Positions 1 through 11,600 of a DNA stretch of 64,000 nt are shown piece after piece. The notes under the pieces were generated by a model. That model saw nothing but the letters and a program-made list of their open reading frames with translations. It had not been told where the DNA came from and made no database searches. Origin of the DNA: Asterella californica (lineage: Eukaryota > Streptophyta > Marchantiopsida > Marchantiales > Aytoniaceae); contig JAYKYS010000012.1 in the NCBI GenBank assembly GCA_036924285.1, forward strand, positions 4,340,001 to 4,404,000. The letters are read 5' to 3'. Each line of letters begins with the position of its first letter. Position 1 is the stretch's first letter. Position numbers and translations under genes: made by a program.

Positions 1-1860
1 CCAAGCAACCCAAGCCTCACGGACCGATGAGGTGGCACACATGCACATCGCATGTTTGGTGCCGTCATACTCATCCACGTGTGGGTCTTCTGGGTGAAAG
101 GTTCTAATGCATGCACCGTAACGTGTCCCAAAAACCGGAGATTAGGCTAGACAGGTAGTCGACTCTACAGGTCAAGGATCGCACTTTGCCACGTTGAGTG
201 CGAACCTAACAACCACATGACGTGGATACAACGTAGGTCGCTAAAGTCATATCTACGCCTAGAATACTCCCCAAAGCAATACAAATGTCGCACTGGATAT
301 TTTTCAGCCAGCTGTCGCTAACAACTCGAGACCTAGAGTAGATATCGTTGCCGATACAACTCGGCAGAAAAACCAGCGAACTTTCACACATGATAGGTAC
401 AGATCTACAGCTCAGTCTCCTCTCAAACTTGCCACGTAGGTAGGATACTAAAATCTCTACTTGCAGGTCAAATTTCAGGAAGATCTGACGGCTAGATCTC
501 CTCCCACAATTAACACAAATCCACAGAAACTAATACGCACTTCCAATCTCAGATTCAGGACAGAAGCTTCTTCGACTAAATGAACCGTCCACTTCCACTT
601 CCACTCCAACTTCCTGTGCTATCAATTCAGAAGGTAAACTCACTACACAGGAAATTTGAGCCGATTTGACCGTTCCGATCGTCCTCCATAAATCTGCAAA
701 CTCGCTGCTTCAGATTGACAGCTTTCTGCACCCCGTCGCCTTCAAATCGCCATTGCGCTCAATCCGCAGAACATCCGGTGGTGAAATTTGTGGTCAGAGC
801 TTCAGCAGCTGACAGACTACAAGCTCATGAAATCTGGTCTCAATCTGACGGTTCAATCACTCAAACCCCTTAATCTTACAATCGGAAGAGAAACTCTTGT
901 ACTCTCATCACTCTATGAACTTCAAATCGCCATAACGTATGCCCTGGACCTCCAAATCGAGTGAAATTTGTGGTCAGATTGCTCCTCCCGTCGAGAGCTC
1001 TCCGCCCATGCCCTCTGATCTCCAAAATCCCTCGTCAAAGTGCCCCGAACCTCCCAGAGCGCACACTTAGGTAGATGACAAGTTATCTTCACTTTTGGGT
1101 GGACCAATGGGAAGTTAAAGGACTCAACCTTGTTCTTTTCTGCCTCATGGAGACCCCCAGCAAATAATAGAGCATTCTAAGCTCATAAGAGCAATGTTTT
1201 AGATCCCATTACACCACAACTTCTACAACTGTGTGCAAAACGTACTTATACGGGTAATTTACATATTAACTGGTCCCACAACAGGACAACGGGTCTCTTC
1301 TGTCCGACCCCTAGCAGTCTAGTCCTTCTTCTTCTCGAACTTAGAAGAGAGTTGTGAGAAGTCTTACTGGCAAAATCTGGAGAGAATGGTCGAGGATCAT
1401 GTCTTCTCATCATGCAGCAAGCTTCTTCTGAGTGTGTATGAGAGATGAGAAGTCAGAAGAACAGAGTACAAATGTCTTGAGTCTGTTGTGAGGATAGATT
1501 GCGTGTAGGAAGCAAAAGACAAGTGAGACCAGTGAAAGGAAGCTTGGCTTCGGGAGGTCTTCCGAGATCGTCATTGAATCGGAAGTTGTCCCGGGAGTCT
1601 TCCCAGAGACCATTGTCACCGCAGGAGCTCGCAACCATCTTCTGAAACTTGTTACACACTCTACTTCTCGCAAATCGTGTATCTTCTATTAGGAAGTAGG
1701 ATGTAATGCAAGGTGGGTTGTCTTCTTAGGAATCCATGCGAGGCCTTGCTTAGTTAAGATTGTTTAGATATAGCTCGGAAGACGAGAGCTATTTAGGAAG
1801 CACTGTTAGAATCCCGAAACACGGAGTAGCTGTCTTCTGAGAGCGGAAGCTAGACTGTGA
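1..1860. other. Non-coding stretch with a 180-bp-spaced direct repeat
   Basis: I see no supportable gene. Two short motifs recur in the same order exactly 180 bp apart: TTCAAATCGCCAT at 741 and 921, and GTGAAATTTGTGGTCAGA at 781 and 961. This suggests a diverged tandem unit of about 180 bp. From about 1,320 onward the DNA becomes rich in TCTTC and GAAGA, the same bias seen in the gag-like gene that follows. It may be the 5' flank or an LTR of that element, but I found no matching second copy in the window. Confidence 0.45.
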
Positions 1861-1929
1861 GAGCTTGGGAAGGACTGAGTCTTCGGCTCACAGTAAGTAT
1901 GTGTGGATTAGTGCAATAGAGCTTGAAGT

Positions 1930-3645
1930 ATGTCGATGCATCCTCGAGGGTTGGTGTTACCGGCAGCAGAACTGGTCGAGGCCAAACCCTTCCTCAAGGA
2001 GTTGGGTCTCGACTTCTTCTTGTGGGATTGGAACCTCGCCGACCAGGATCTTCTAGAGGAGGTTTGGGCAGCACTACCGCCTCGCAACCGTGTACATGCG
2101 AAGGCAAGAGTAGCTCGAGGAAGACCATCTTCCTGGACTGAGGATTGGTGGCATAGGACCTTTCACAAACCAAAATTTGAGATCCGAGGTTATTGGCTCG
2201 AGAAGAAGATCTTACCCAAGATCTCGAGTGAGTGGCATGTGCCGGGGAGCACATCTTACCTCTTCCTGGAGGACAGGCAGAGAAGAAACAGTTGGAAGGT
2301 TGAATCTTACTGGGAACCGCGGAAGCGTCTTCTAGCGAAGCTGTTCCTTCACCTCTTTCCTAAGGGGAAGGCGCAGAAGACGAGGTACCTTGGAGATCAG
2401 GACGTGGAGTTCCTGGAAGCCATTTGGGAAGGAGTGCCCATCAACATCGTTCTTCCACGTATATGTGCAGACGGAGTTGGTGTACTTAGGTACCCCGGCA
2501 GGAGGACATCTTACTCCATTCTTCTGTTACTTGTATGTAGCCAAGGGGATCTCACGGAAGATCAGTTGACGAGATATGGGCCAACAGGGCAGCATGAGGC
2601 GAAGGAGGAGACCTCAGGGAAAGAAGACCAGGCATCAGGAGAAGCTACTACAGCTTGGATTCGATCTGCGCACCCTGATGCGGCAGGGAGAAGACCAAAA
2701 GAAGGAAGAAGCACTGGAAGCCAACCTCCGCACCACGGAGAAGCTCGCAGCGAAGTACAAGGCGGAAGCAGCCGCTTCTGCCAAGGAGTCAACGCAGCTG
2801 AAGAAGAGCAACCAGGAGTTGCAAGCGCGTTTACAACAGCGTGACCAGGAGGTTCTGCGAGTGCGAGATAAGATCACCGCCCTTGCAGAGAAGAAGACGA
2901 CATGGAGGACACTGCGGGAAGCCGCAGAAGCGCAGACTGCAGCCGAGAAGATGCAGCGAGAAGCAGCGGAAGCTCATGCACATGGGATGTTAGCTCAGTC
3001 GGTGGAAGCGCTTTGGAAGAAGTTCAACTTCACCGCGGGTAGGAAGCTTCTTACCTTAGCTAGAGAATGAGACGATGAGTCCAGAGCGATGTTGATAGAG
3101 TGCAAGGAGAGCATGTTCAGGTATTTGGATCGGCAGATAGAGAGAGTGAAGACACGCTATGGTCTTCCTCTGCTTCTGCCACCTGCGACTGCATCTTCCC
3201 AAGCCCTAGCACCATCGACTAGATCCGAATTGGAGAAGGAGGAGTTCGACCTCGCTGTCCACTTGGTAGTGACAGCGTTGGAAGCCGAGAAGACCCCGGA
3301 AGAAGCCCCGGAAGACAAGAAGAAGAGCTGTCTTCCCAGGTATTCTGAGTGGAGGAAGCGACTTCCCCGGACCCCTATGAGGTCACCATGGCTCCCAGTG
3401 TCGGACTAGTGTCTCAGAAGAGCGAGGAAGCACAAGTCGACCCAGCTTCCCAGAAGACGCTTCCATCTTCCGAAGCAGAAGCAACAGCAGAAGCAGAAGC
3501 AGTAGAGCCAGCGACGAATGTCGAGGAGGAATCCACCTCAGTGACACCCGAGGTAATTGCAGGGCTTTCCAGCTTATCAGAAGCCGAGTTAGTAGTTCCA
3601 ATAGGAGTAGATCAGGTAGAGATTGCCTCCGAGCAATCAGAGTAG
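1930..3645 (+). pseudogene. Gag-like coiled-coil protein, broken copy 1
   Basis: This is a decayed gene of about 570 codons. The first segment (1,930 to about 2,580) encodes a tryptophan-rich globular region with a WTEDWWHRTF motif near residue 70. The reading then shifts into a second frame, open to 3,067 and encoding a long Ala/Glu/Lys/Gln-rich coiled coil. An in-frame TGA at 3,068-3,070 interrupts that frame, which stays open afterwards to about 3,345. A second shift returns to the first frame for an acidic Ser/Glu/Ala-rich tail ending at 3,645. The architecture and motifs match the minus-strand gene at 47,149-49,127. From memory this resembles a family of hypothetical proteins common in Marchantia models, and a gag or transposon-associated role is only inferred. 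No polymerase sequence of the same element is visible next to it. Start codon uncertain. Confidence 0.6.
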
Positions 3646-4430
3646 GTAGCAACCGTCGGAGACAAAGTTGACATTTCCAAACTTAGCAAAGAACTGAACA
3701 TGCTATCTTAGGGGTGGCAGTTCTAGTGTAAATTTAGTTAGGCAGCCATGTGGTAGTGTAGGAAGCACAAGAATAGGAACGGGAAACCGCTTGCATGTGG
3801 AGGGGCAGCTTTTCTCTCCCTGGTGGTGGTTCCCTCTATTTTCTCGTGGCAAATGCATATGTAGGATCGAAGAGTAGGATTTTGGACACACACATGACAC
3901 ATTACACATTCTACACAGGAGAGGCGCACAGAGTACACTAGTGGTTCTTGGTGTACACTACTGTGCGCACACACACTACACCCGATGTTAGAGATATACG
4001 AATAGATTGAGATCATTCCGGACGGGTCTGCATACTCGTTACCAGTAGTGGTTCGAAGATGTAGGTAGAGGTAGTGGACAGTCTAGGAGCAGGGAACGGC
4101 ATCCTCGTGCAATCCTGTTGGCTAGACTGGTGTGTCGAGGAGTAGGAGCAAGAAGTAGAGGGAGTGAGCTTCCCAATGCCAATGTGACTTCTTGTCGGAG
4201 AATGGATTGCTGATTTGAGTGCAGAAGCTTTGTCCATGTCTTCTGGGTGGTGGGTTTTCTTGGATTCACTCCCAATTGTGCATGAGAAGCGTTCTTCTTG
4301 AGTGGCGGTGACTGTCAGTAGTTGTGCAGATTCGCAACTTGGCTTGTCCAGTAGAGCACTTCGGATCTACTTACGGACGGTCTTATGGGTAAGGGATCCC
4401 AGAAGATAGAGTAGTCGGAGCAGCGAAGAA

Positions 4431-4458
4431 TGTTGACCTCCTTTCCAAGAGGTCAACA
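4431..4458. repeat. Perfect hairpin, 10-bp stem and 8-nt loop
   Basis: TGTTGACCTC at 4,431-4,440 is followed by an 8-nt loop and its exact reverse complement at 4,449-4,458. It lies outside any gene. It could be a small transposon remnant or chance; nothing in the flanks decides. Confidence 0.6.
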
Positions 4459-4656
4459 TGTCAAAATAGGAAACACAAGCCTATGGGAATTGATCCTTAG
4501 ACCACTTTTCTCCTAGGCAAGCGCCATATCACTGGGATGGCTTGTGCTTCCGTTAAAAAGATAAACAAAGTTTGTACATATCCTTAAGGAAAATTCTCTA
4601 TACACTCTTTACTAGCTTTTCCTACACTAACTTCTCTGTACAACTCTGTTTCTAGT

Positions 4657-4765
4657 TGTCGTGCGCATACACATCGCTACACAACATACATCGCTGTCAG
4701 AGGTACATCACACATACACATAACACATGGACGATGTCATACACACATACAAGTATACCACAATT
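4657..4765 (+). repeat. Direct repeat, copy 1 of 2 (about 108 bp)
   Basis: Begins TGTCGTGCGCATACACATCG and ends ...ACCACAAT. It is almost the same (about 93% by eye) as the segment at 5,062-5,170, in the same orientation and 405 bp away. It starts with TG but does not end in CA, so it is not a clean LTR. It lies just beyond the 3' side of the minus-strand integrase remnant and may belong to that element's tail. Confidence 0.7.
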
Positions 4766-5061
4766 AATCTAAACAGAGAAATTGCCATCTCCAACACTAC
4801 AACAAAGATTTTACTCACAAACGGTCAAGCCAAATCCACTCTAAGCACGAAGATAATCCGGGTTACACTCAACTAGACTATCCACCATAGCCTGGAGCTT
4901 GAAGGCTCAACTCGAAGAACTAAGGCCTCCAAGCCCTACTTGTGAAGTATACCCCTAGTGGACTCTCCCACCAACTCGTCCTAACGGCACTAACGGTCTT
5001 ACCGAGATGTGTCACTTCGCACTCGGTCAACCTAGCCGAGGTGCCAACCTGACGTGACAGC

Positions 5062-5170
5062 TGTCGTGCGCATACACATCGCTACACAACATACATCGCT
5101 GTCAAGGATACACCACACATACACATAACACATGGACAATGTCATACACATATACAAGTGTACCACAATC
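5062..5170 (+). repeat. Direct repeat, copy 2 of 2 (about 108 bp)
   Basis: Second copy of the repeat at 4,657-4,765. The main differences are a few substitutions in the middle (AAGGATACAC for AGAGGTACAT) and near the end. Confidence 0.7.
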
Positions 5171-5331
5171 GCCTCCCTAACTGACGGTTAGGTCCCTCTA
5201 ACTCCAGATAGCTCCATATCCCAACTACGTGATATACACCTTCATGGGTGCAAGGATCAGGAGACCGGGTGCTACATCGTCCCATCGTTAGTCGTCTGTC
5301 TGTAATCCATACCACGCAAAGATCTAATCGG

Positions 5332-6351
5332 CTATCCTTGCTTTATACATCGAGGACAAACCCACCGTCCACTGAGAGGTGGAGTCAAACATGACATATG
5401 TCAATCTCTCGAACAACCATCACACACCAACATACGGGCTGCTCCACCAGCAGACCCACACAACATACACCTCAAGCTCTCGCGTACAACTGCTAAGCTT
5501 GGATCAACGGTACCATCAATGTTAAGATGACATGGCGCGCAATTACGCACATGGTCCTTCCAAACAACACCATCACGGCCCTCTAACATGAGTACTCCAG
5601 AAGATAACACCTCATGCACTCGTAAAATAGTGCGTCCTGCGATCACGTCCAACGTCGTGAGTGCACTCTGTTGTAGATAGATATAATCGCCAGGATGAAA
5701 CCTGCGAATCGATGGTCGGTAACCTCCTCCTCGAATGGTCGCATATCGCAACGTGTCTCTATGCTGAGCAATCGCTAGGTTCTCAAAAACCATAGGCATA
5801 ACTCTCCGAAATGTCTCTGCTCGTTGAGAACATGCGATCACTCACATATCCGGGTCATCAAGGTTCAACACCGCAGCAGAATCACGACGAATGACTGAAG
5901 GTAGATCTGGATCTCGGCCATACAATAGGAAATACTGTGAGAAAGAAGCCAAAGACGCTTGTCGGCTGAAACGGTAACCCATAGCCAACCATGGTAACTA
6001 CACATTCAAGTTTTCCAAGTGGTCCTTCTGCAAGCCATACTTGCGCAATCCTCTCTTCATCGTCTGAACTACCCTCTCTGTCAAACCATCTGTCTCAAGA
6101 TGATCTCGAGATGTAGTCCGATGATCAATCAGCGTCTGATCACACAATGCCTGAAACTCACCAAGGAACTCTGTACCTTGGTCTGTCAGCACTTCAACTG
6201 GTGCTCCAAAATGACTCAGCACTTGATCTAAGAACGCATACGCCGCCCCTTCATTCGTCTTGTCCGGTAATGCCACCAACTCAATCCACTTGGAGAAGTG
6301 CTCTATAAACCCTCCACGATCCCATCGATCAACTACCCCCCGATCTCTCAA
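5332..6351 (-). pseudogene. Ty3/Gypsy integrase fragment with C-terminal PHD finger
   Basis: Read from 6,351 downward, this is one continuous frame with three in-frame stops (5,998-6,000 TAG, 5,842-5,844 TGA, 5,401-5,403 TGA). It carries the second half of a retroviral-type integrase core: FSKW, the TDQGTEF motif with the second catalytic Asp, and ETDGLTER with the catalytic Glu. A YGRDPDLP motif typical of the end of Gypsy integrases follows. The extreme C-terminus has a complete C4HC3 zinc-ligand set: CMLC, CDGC, then HMSC, then CPRC, ending with a TAG at 5,332-5,334. That is a PHD finger, a chromatin-reading module. The TGA at 5,401 sits where PHD fingers carry the conserved Trp before the zinc-binding His. 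The zinc-binding HHCC domain and first catalytic Asp are missing upstream, so the copy is truncated near 6,350. Non-functional. Confidence 0.85.
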
Positions 6352-6439
6352 CCTCCACGATCGTCATCGATGAATCTGCAAATGTCGGGCCTGTCTCTCA
6401 CTCAGGGGTCACCTCTGATGGCTTTGATGGAAGCACACC

Positions 6440-7217
6440 ATGAATCTTGAAAGGAAAAATGCTAAGTTCACTCATTCATACATCCACAAACTTATCAACT
6501 AAAAATCTCCATAAACTCATCAACTAAAATCCTCCATTCTAACGACGTCTCTCAAGTTCTCACATGCTAAAAATATCCCACACTCTCTATATTACTCAAG
6601 TTGTCATTACGACGATGTGAAAACAAGGATGAGGAGTTCTTCTCTACTCCTCTATTTATACATTCAAGGTTTTTACTTTGATACCCTCTGGTAACTCAGC
6701 CGTAACTACTTTTACCGGGTTTTACTAAGATATTACTTAAGGTAAAAGTATTAACCACATGGACTTTTTATCTTTTCACATGGACTAATTCTTTCAAAGT
6801 CAATAACTTCTAGAAGGATTTTGAAATATTCTCAAAGAATCTCAAATTTCCACTCCCTCTCTACACTAGGACTCACTAAACGAGAAACATGTGAAATCTC
6901 TTCTTGTTTTTAATGCCCACAAAGTCCACAACTTTAATCCAACCACTAATATCAAGTCAAAAAGGAGATAAGGGATACTTTCCACCTCCTTTCTACCTTT
7001 TAGACAAGATGACAAGATAGTAGTGCTCACTCTTTAGGAAATATCTGAATTCGGTCAAAAGTACAGCTAAGTTTAACCATAACTAACTTTAGCTAGTCAT
7101 GACTAACTTGATATCTCCTTAAAGTACTTGGGCAGCAAATAAACATTCTCAACACTTAGTTATAACTAAATACTTTACTAATAGACAAACTTCCTATGTG
7201 TAACATAGGTCGTTACA
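6440..7217 (-). repeat. Probable 3' LTR of the Gypsy element
   Basis: On the minus strand, the pol frame ends at 7,231, a purine-rich tract follows (7,218-7,230), and then a sequence starts TGTAACGACC at 7,217. This is the usual order of polypurine tract then LTR starting TG. The far (low-coordinate) end is not defined, because no second LTR copy is present for comparison; 6,440 is approximate. The first bases include a short inverted repeat, TGTAAC ... GTTACA. Confidence 0.6.
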
Positions 7218-7230
7218 TTTTACCCCCGGA
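7218..7230 (-). promoter_or_regulatory. Polypurine tract of the Gypsy element
   Basis: The minus strand reads TCCGGGGGTAAAA immediately before the TG that opens the LTR. Such a tract primes plus-strand DNA synthesis in LTR retrotransposons. It lies directly after the pol terminal stop codon. Confidence 0.65.
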
Positions 7231-8690
7231 CTAAATTTTCGCACCGTCCTCGGAGTGAAGAGAGAACTTTCGTCTATGAAACAACTTCAACTTGTCATGG
7301 TTGACACGATCAAATCTCCTTCCTCCTAGTTCTTGAAGGTCATATGTGAAGTTGCTCTACACCTTATCTACAACAAAAGGACCAAAATATCTAAGAAGAA
7401 ACTTCTTCCTAGCCTTCTTAAATCTGATAGCATCATACAACATTACCCAATCTCTGACTTGAAAAGGTTTTACCTCCCTCTTGTCCAACCGTTTGTCGTA
7501 AATCTTCTTTTGATACGCTTGAGCTCATTCCATCCGGATCATTGCTTCCGCTCGGGTCTCTTCCAACTCCATGAGTTGCTCCCTTCTTGATCTGACCACG
7601 TCTTCTCCTCTCGACCTCTTCAACTTTCGTTGAATAGTTTGAAAAGTATCCAATTCGAATTGGATGGGCAACTTGGACTCCACTCCATAAACCAGTCGAA
7701 ATGAGGAGTACCCAGTAGAAGTCTTTGTTGTCATTCGATACTCTCATAAGATGGCATGTAGCATCTTCTCCCAAGTATGTTTCGCAGTCTCAACACCAAC
7801 ATCTTTGACGAGCATCATATAGAGTGTAAGATTGGTCTTCTTCGCAAGACCATTAGCATTTGGTTTGTATGAGGTCGTTACTCGTGGCTTGATAGAAAAG
7901 TGTTGTAACATAGCAGTAGTCATGCTCCCTACAAACTCTCCTCCTCTATCTGAGACCAACTCTAACGGACATCCAAATCTGATGATGATCCTCTCTCACA
8001 AGAATCTACCGACTTCTGTTTCATTAGTCTCCCTCAAAGGTCTAGCCTCTACCCACTTGGTACAATAGTCAATGGCGACTACAATGTATCTATTGCCTCG
8101 AGGTGTCTTATTAAGAGGACCTACAAAGTCAATACTCCACTTTTCAAATGGTCCTAATATTGAAATTGATCTTAACGGAGGTGTTCTAGTAGACTTCAGA
8201 GCAAATGCTTGACATACATCACAAGTTTTGCAATAGTCTAAACACTCCTTGAAAATCCCTCTCCAGTGATAACCCGCATCCAAAATCTTGAAAGCTGTTA
8301 TCTTACCAGCAAAGTGACCTCTGCAAACAGTGCCATCGTGAAACTCGTGCATCAGCTTGAACATCTCCTTCTGACCAACTGCTCTCCTTAGTAACCCATC
8401 TGCTCCTTGATGAAATAGAATTCTCTCCACCATGGTGTAAGGTTTGCATCTCTTGATCAACGCGTTACGTTCTCGAGTATGCATACCTTCTGGAAAAGAG
8501 CCATCTGCAAGGAAATTCCAGATTTCCTTGTACTCGTCCGGTATCTCCTCAATGCTTGTGATGGTCATCAGATGCTCGTCTGGAAATGAATCATCAAACG
8601 GTTCTTCTCCCTCATCATCATAAGCCCTCGACAAAAGATCAGCATTCACATGCTTTTTCCTTGGTCTATCTTCGATCACGTAATCGTATT
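7231..8690 (-). pseudogene. Gypsy integrase domain (decayed)
   Basis: From about 8,680 down to the terminal TAG at 7,231-7,233 this is a single frame broken by stops at 7,996, 7,744, 7,525 and 7,357. The zinc-binding HHCC region is intact (His pair in HEFHDGTVCRGH, then CKTCDVC). The first catalytic Asp is in WSIDFVGPL and the second in SDRGGEF. The position of the catalytic Glu in the NGLA-x-KTN motif is Lys, so the DDE triad is broken. A C-terminal region with LVYGVES and a GPFVVDKV motif continues to the stop. At least the stop at 7,744 replaces a Trp conserved in this family. No chromodomain or PHD finger follows. Confidence 0.85.
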
Positions 8691-8705
8691 ATGTTAGAAG
8701 ATCTT

Positions 8706-10306
8706 TCAACGAGCAATACGACCTTCGGCATTAGGCTTATTAAAGATATACTTTAAAGCTTTGTGATTTGTGACTATGGAAAATTTCCCTCCTAGCAAGT
8801 AGTGTCGAAAATTCTTCAATCCAAAGATCACCGCTAATCCTTCTCGTTCAGTCACGGAGTAATTCTTCTCCGCTAGAACCATCTGCCTACTAGCATAAGC
8901 TATAAGATGATCAGGCCCATCTCCATCTAACTGACTTAATGTACATCCGATTGCTACATTGGAGGCATCCGTATACAGAATAAATGCTTTACTCCACTCA
9001 GATTTAACAAGTATAGGAGCTGTCACCAATGTCTTTTTCAGCTCCTCAAATGCTTCCTTTGCCTTCTGATCATGCATTATCAAGTCAAAATCAACTCCCT
9101 TCTTCATGTACATAGTCAAAGCTATTGCTTTGTTTGAGAAGGAAAAGACAAACCTACGATAATATCCAACCATGCCAAGAAATTGTCTCTTTGTCAAGTT
9201 GATCGGAAATGGAAGATCCACAATCTTCTTCACCTTCTCAGGATCTACCGCAATCTTATTCTTGGAAATGATGTGCCCTAACAGCAGACCTTCTTCGCAG
9301 CCAAAGATGCACTTCTCTGGATTTAGAGAAGCGTTGGCTTGCTCCAACCGCTGCAAAACTTTGATCACATGATCAAAGTGATCCTCTTTTCTTCCGTACA
9401 CACAGAAATCGTCAATGAAATCACGAAGAAACTTCCCTATGAATGGTTCAAACACCTTGTTCATGAATCTCTGAAACGTGGCCGGAGCATTACACAGTCA
9501 GAATGACATCACTCGAATGCAAATGTTCCTCAAGGAGTAGTGAAAGTAGTCAACTGCTGGTACTCCTGTGCTATCTTGATCCGGTTATACCCACTATAAC
9601 CATCACCAAAGCTGTACCACTCATGACTAGCAACTTCTTCCAAAATCTCATCTATAAATGGTAGAGGATAATAATCCTTCTTGGTAACTGCATTCAACTT
9701 CTTAGAGTCTATGCACACTCGTAGCTTACCATTCTTCTTCTTCACAATCACAATAGGTGAAACCCATTCTGAGTTCTCCACCTCATAGATGAAACTCGCC
9801 TCCTTCAACTTGTCTATCTCCTCCTTGACCATCATTGCTGTTGTAGGATTGACCCTTCTCTGCTTCTGTCGAACTGATCTTGCGTTCTCTTCCAATTCGA
9901 TTCGATGAGTCTCGAGAGTCACCTCCTTCAAATCCTTGTAGCTGAAAGCAAACACATGGATATATTTTTGAAATATATCTAAGAATCTACTTTTCTCCTC
10001 TTGAGTGATATTGATACCAAACTTCAGGGTAGAGAGTCTTCTCACAATCTCTACCTCACTCAACTCTTCTTTGTCAAGATCTTTCTCCACTGTTGGTCGA
10101 GGCAACAAGTCAATAGCACTAAGCTGATGTAATGATTCATCTCGATCAAATCCTTCGTCCTCAGACGAGGATTCTTGATCGTAAGAATCTCTGGTATCTA
10201 CTTCTGAGACACTTTGATCATCCTCCGTATCAAATTCCCAGTAGTCACTAGTGGGTCTATTTGAGTCAAAAGTCACAACTCCAACACCCGAGAGAGGTAC
10301 TATCAC
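8706..10306 (-). pseudogene. Gypsy reverse transcriptase and RNase H (decayed)
   Basis: The upper part (10,306 to 9,530) starts with an acidic linker and runs into RT: KKNGKLRVCID, KKDYYPLPFIDEIL and DGYSGYNRI. It stops at a TGA (9,530-9,532) where a Trp is expected. About 15 nt further a one-base deletion shifts the frame, and a second TGA follows. The lower part (9,464 to 8,706) holds the active-site FIDDF box and RNase H motifs (LYTDASNVAIG and FRHYLLGGKFSIVT). It ends at another TGA before a short shifted stretch linking to integrase. In an intact element this polyprotein would make cDNA from the element RNA. The upstream frame is shared with the protease segment at 10,346-10,702, separated only by one TGA. 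Confidence 0.87.
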
Positions 10307-10345
10307 TCTATGATCTCTAGGTCCAATCCGTAAGTATCCCTTGTG

Positions 10346-10702
10346 TCACCTATCAGTGGTGCGCACAACTCTCAACCAAGGCCTACCTAGGAGCAAATCA
10401 TAACTAGAGTCCTTTAACACTTGAAAAGACATCAATGTTTGAACTCCCATCATAGACACGACCACCTTCTCTAACACACCAAGAGGTCTTACCCGTTGCT
10501 TGTTAGTCATCCCCACGACAATGCTAGCCGGACGAGTTGGTTCCATCCTCAACTTCTTCATCAACCTCTCTGATATGGCATTTACAGACGACCCTCCATC
10601 CACCAATACGTCAGAGACGTAGTGACCATTCAACCGAACTTCAATCTTTGAAGCCCTAGTGCGTACCTCTGAAGCATGCACATCCACCACACCAACTCCC
10701 AC
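10346..10702 (-). pseudogene. Gypsy aspartic protease segment (partial)
   Basis: Contains the retropepsin active-site region VLVDGGSSVNAIS and the later hydrophobic LLLGRPWL motif. It is in the same frame as the RT segment and is cut off from it by a TGA at 10,346-10,348. The open frame runs upstream through a Lys/Ser-rich stretch to about 10,760, where a TAA and then unrelated sequence appear. Gag is missing. Enzymatically it would process the polyprotein. Confidence 0.75.
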
Positions 10703-10769
10703 AGACTTCGATGTCTTGCTCTTGGGTTTCTTCTCCTTGCTTCTCTTAGAACTCAGTCCTCCTGAGAGT

Positions 10770-11600
10770 TAAGCTGGGATTAAGTGCGATCAATTGCCCA
10801 ACAGTGATGTTGGCTTTTTGAGTGCGCGCAAATGTTACTTCTCTGGAAAAAAGTGATGTATAAGTAAATACCTCAAGAAAACACCATGCCTAGGATTCAC
10901 AGCAAGGATTGCTTCTTCGGCGTCGATGGCTGATATGCTGTTGAGTTATGACCGCGGTGCTCCTGTCATGGCTTGATTGATCAGTAACGAAAACCAAGTC
11001 GATTCATTATGAGCAACAACATCGTGACGACATGCAACAAAATCTCCACAATTATGCTGTTGGAAGGATGACTTTGATCAAGTCGTCTCGCGAGTCACGA
11101 CCCTATACAACACAATAAAGTAGTCTACTAAGTAGACTTTTACAGGCGACCAGCAGAGAGGGCGCGGAGAGGAGACGGAGACGGACAGTGACGGAGGGGG
11201 ACTACGGGAGGATGATAGTGAGAGAGGGAGGGTGTTAGAGTGTGCTGGACTGATTTTCTCACATATTCTTTTTCACTTTCCTTTTCTGTTTCTTTTGATC
11301 TTAGATTTGACACATTTGGTGGAGAGATGAGTGAGTATTAAATAGTTTTTGATTTTCTAAGATTTTAGGGTTATAGAGTGTTCTTTTTAGGATTTTTTGA
11401 GAGACTTTACAAATCAGGGTTCAATGTTCTTCTTTTTCTTTCGTCTTTTTTTCTTTTTTTCGTCTCTTTTTCTTTTTTCTTTTTCTTTTTCTTTTCCTTT
11501 TCTTTCCTGTCTTTTTACTTTTTTTCTATTTTCTCTTTTCTTTTTGGACATGTTTCTATTACGAGTACCGTTTTGATCAGATATCGTCTCTTCTTTAGCT
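10770..11600. other. Junction region and T-rich leader
   Basis: No coding sequence is supported. The truncated Gypsy stops at about 10,770. From 11,425 to 11,550 the plus strand is a strong polypyrimidine tract built from CTTTTT-type runs. It sits just upstream of the non-LTR ORF and could be part of that element's 5' UTR or a separate low-complexity tract. Confidence 0.5.

Larger units (their letters stand above)
3650..5330. other. Intergenic, no supported gene
   Basis: No coding sequence is supported. The stretch contains the hairpin at 4,431-4,458 and a pair of roughly 108-bp direct repeats, listed separately. The rest shows CA/TG-rich low-complexity patches (3,880-3,980 and 4,660-4,770) and nothing else I recognise. 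Confidence 0.5.
6440..10770 (-). mobile_element. 5'-truncated Ty3/Gypsy retrotransposon
   Basis: The order on the minus strand is protease, reverse transcriptase, RNase H, integrase, polypurine tract, LTR, which is Ty3/Gypsy order. No gag and no 5' LTR are found above about 10,770. The RT motif DGYSGYNRI and the lack of a chromodomain point to the non-chromovirus (Tat/Athila-like) branch; that assignment is from memory of the family. Several stops and at least two frameshifts make it dead. The adjacent DNA at higher coordinates is unrelated and leads into the non-LTR element. Confidence 0.85.
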
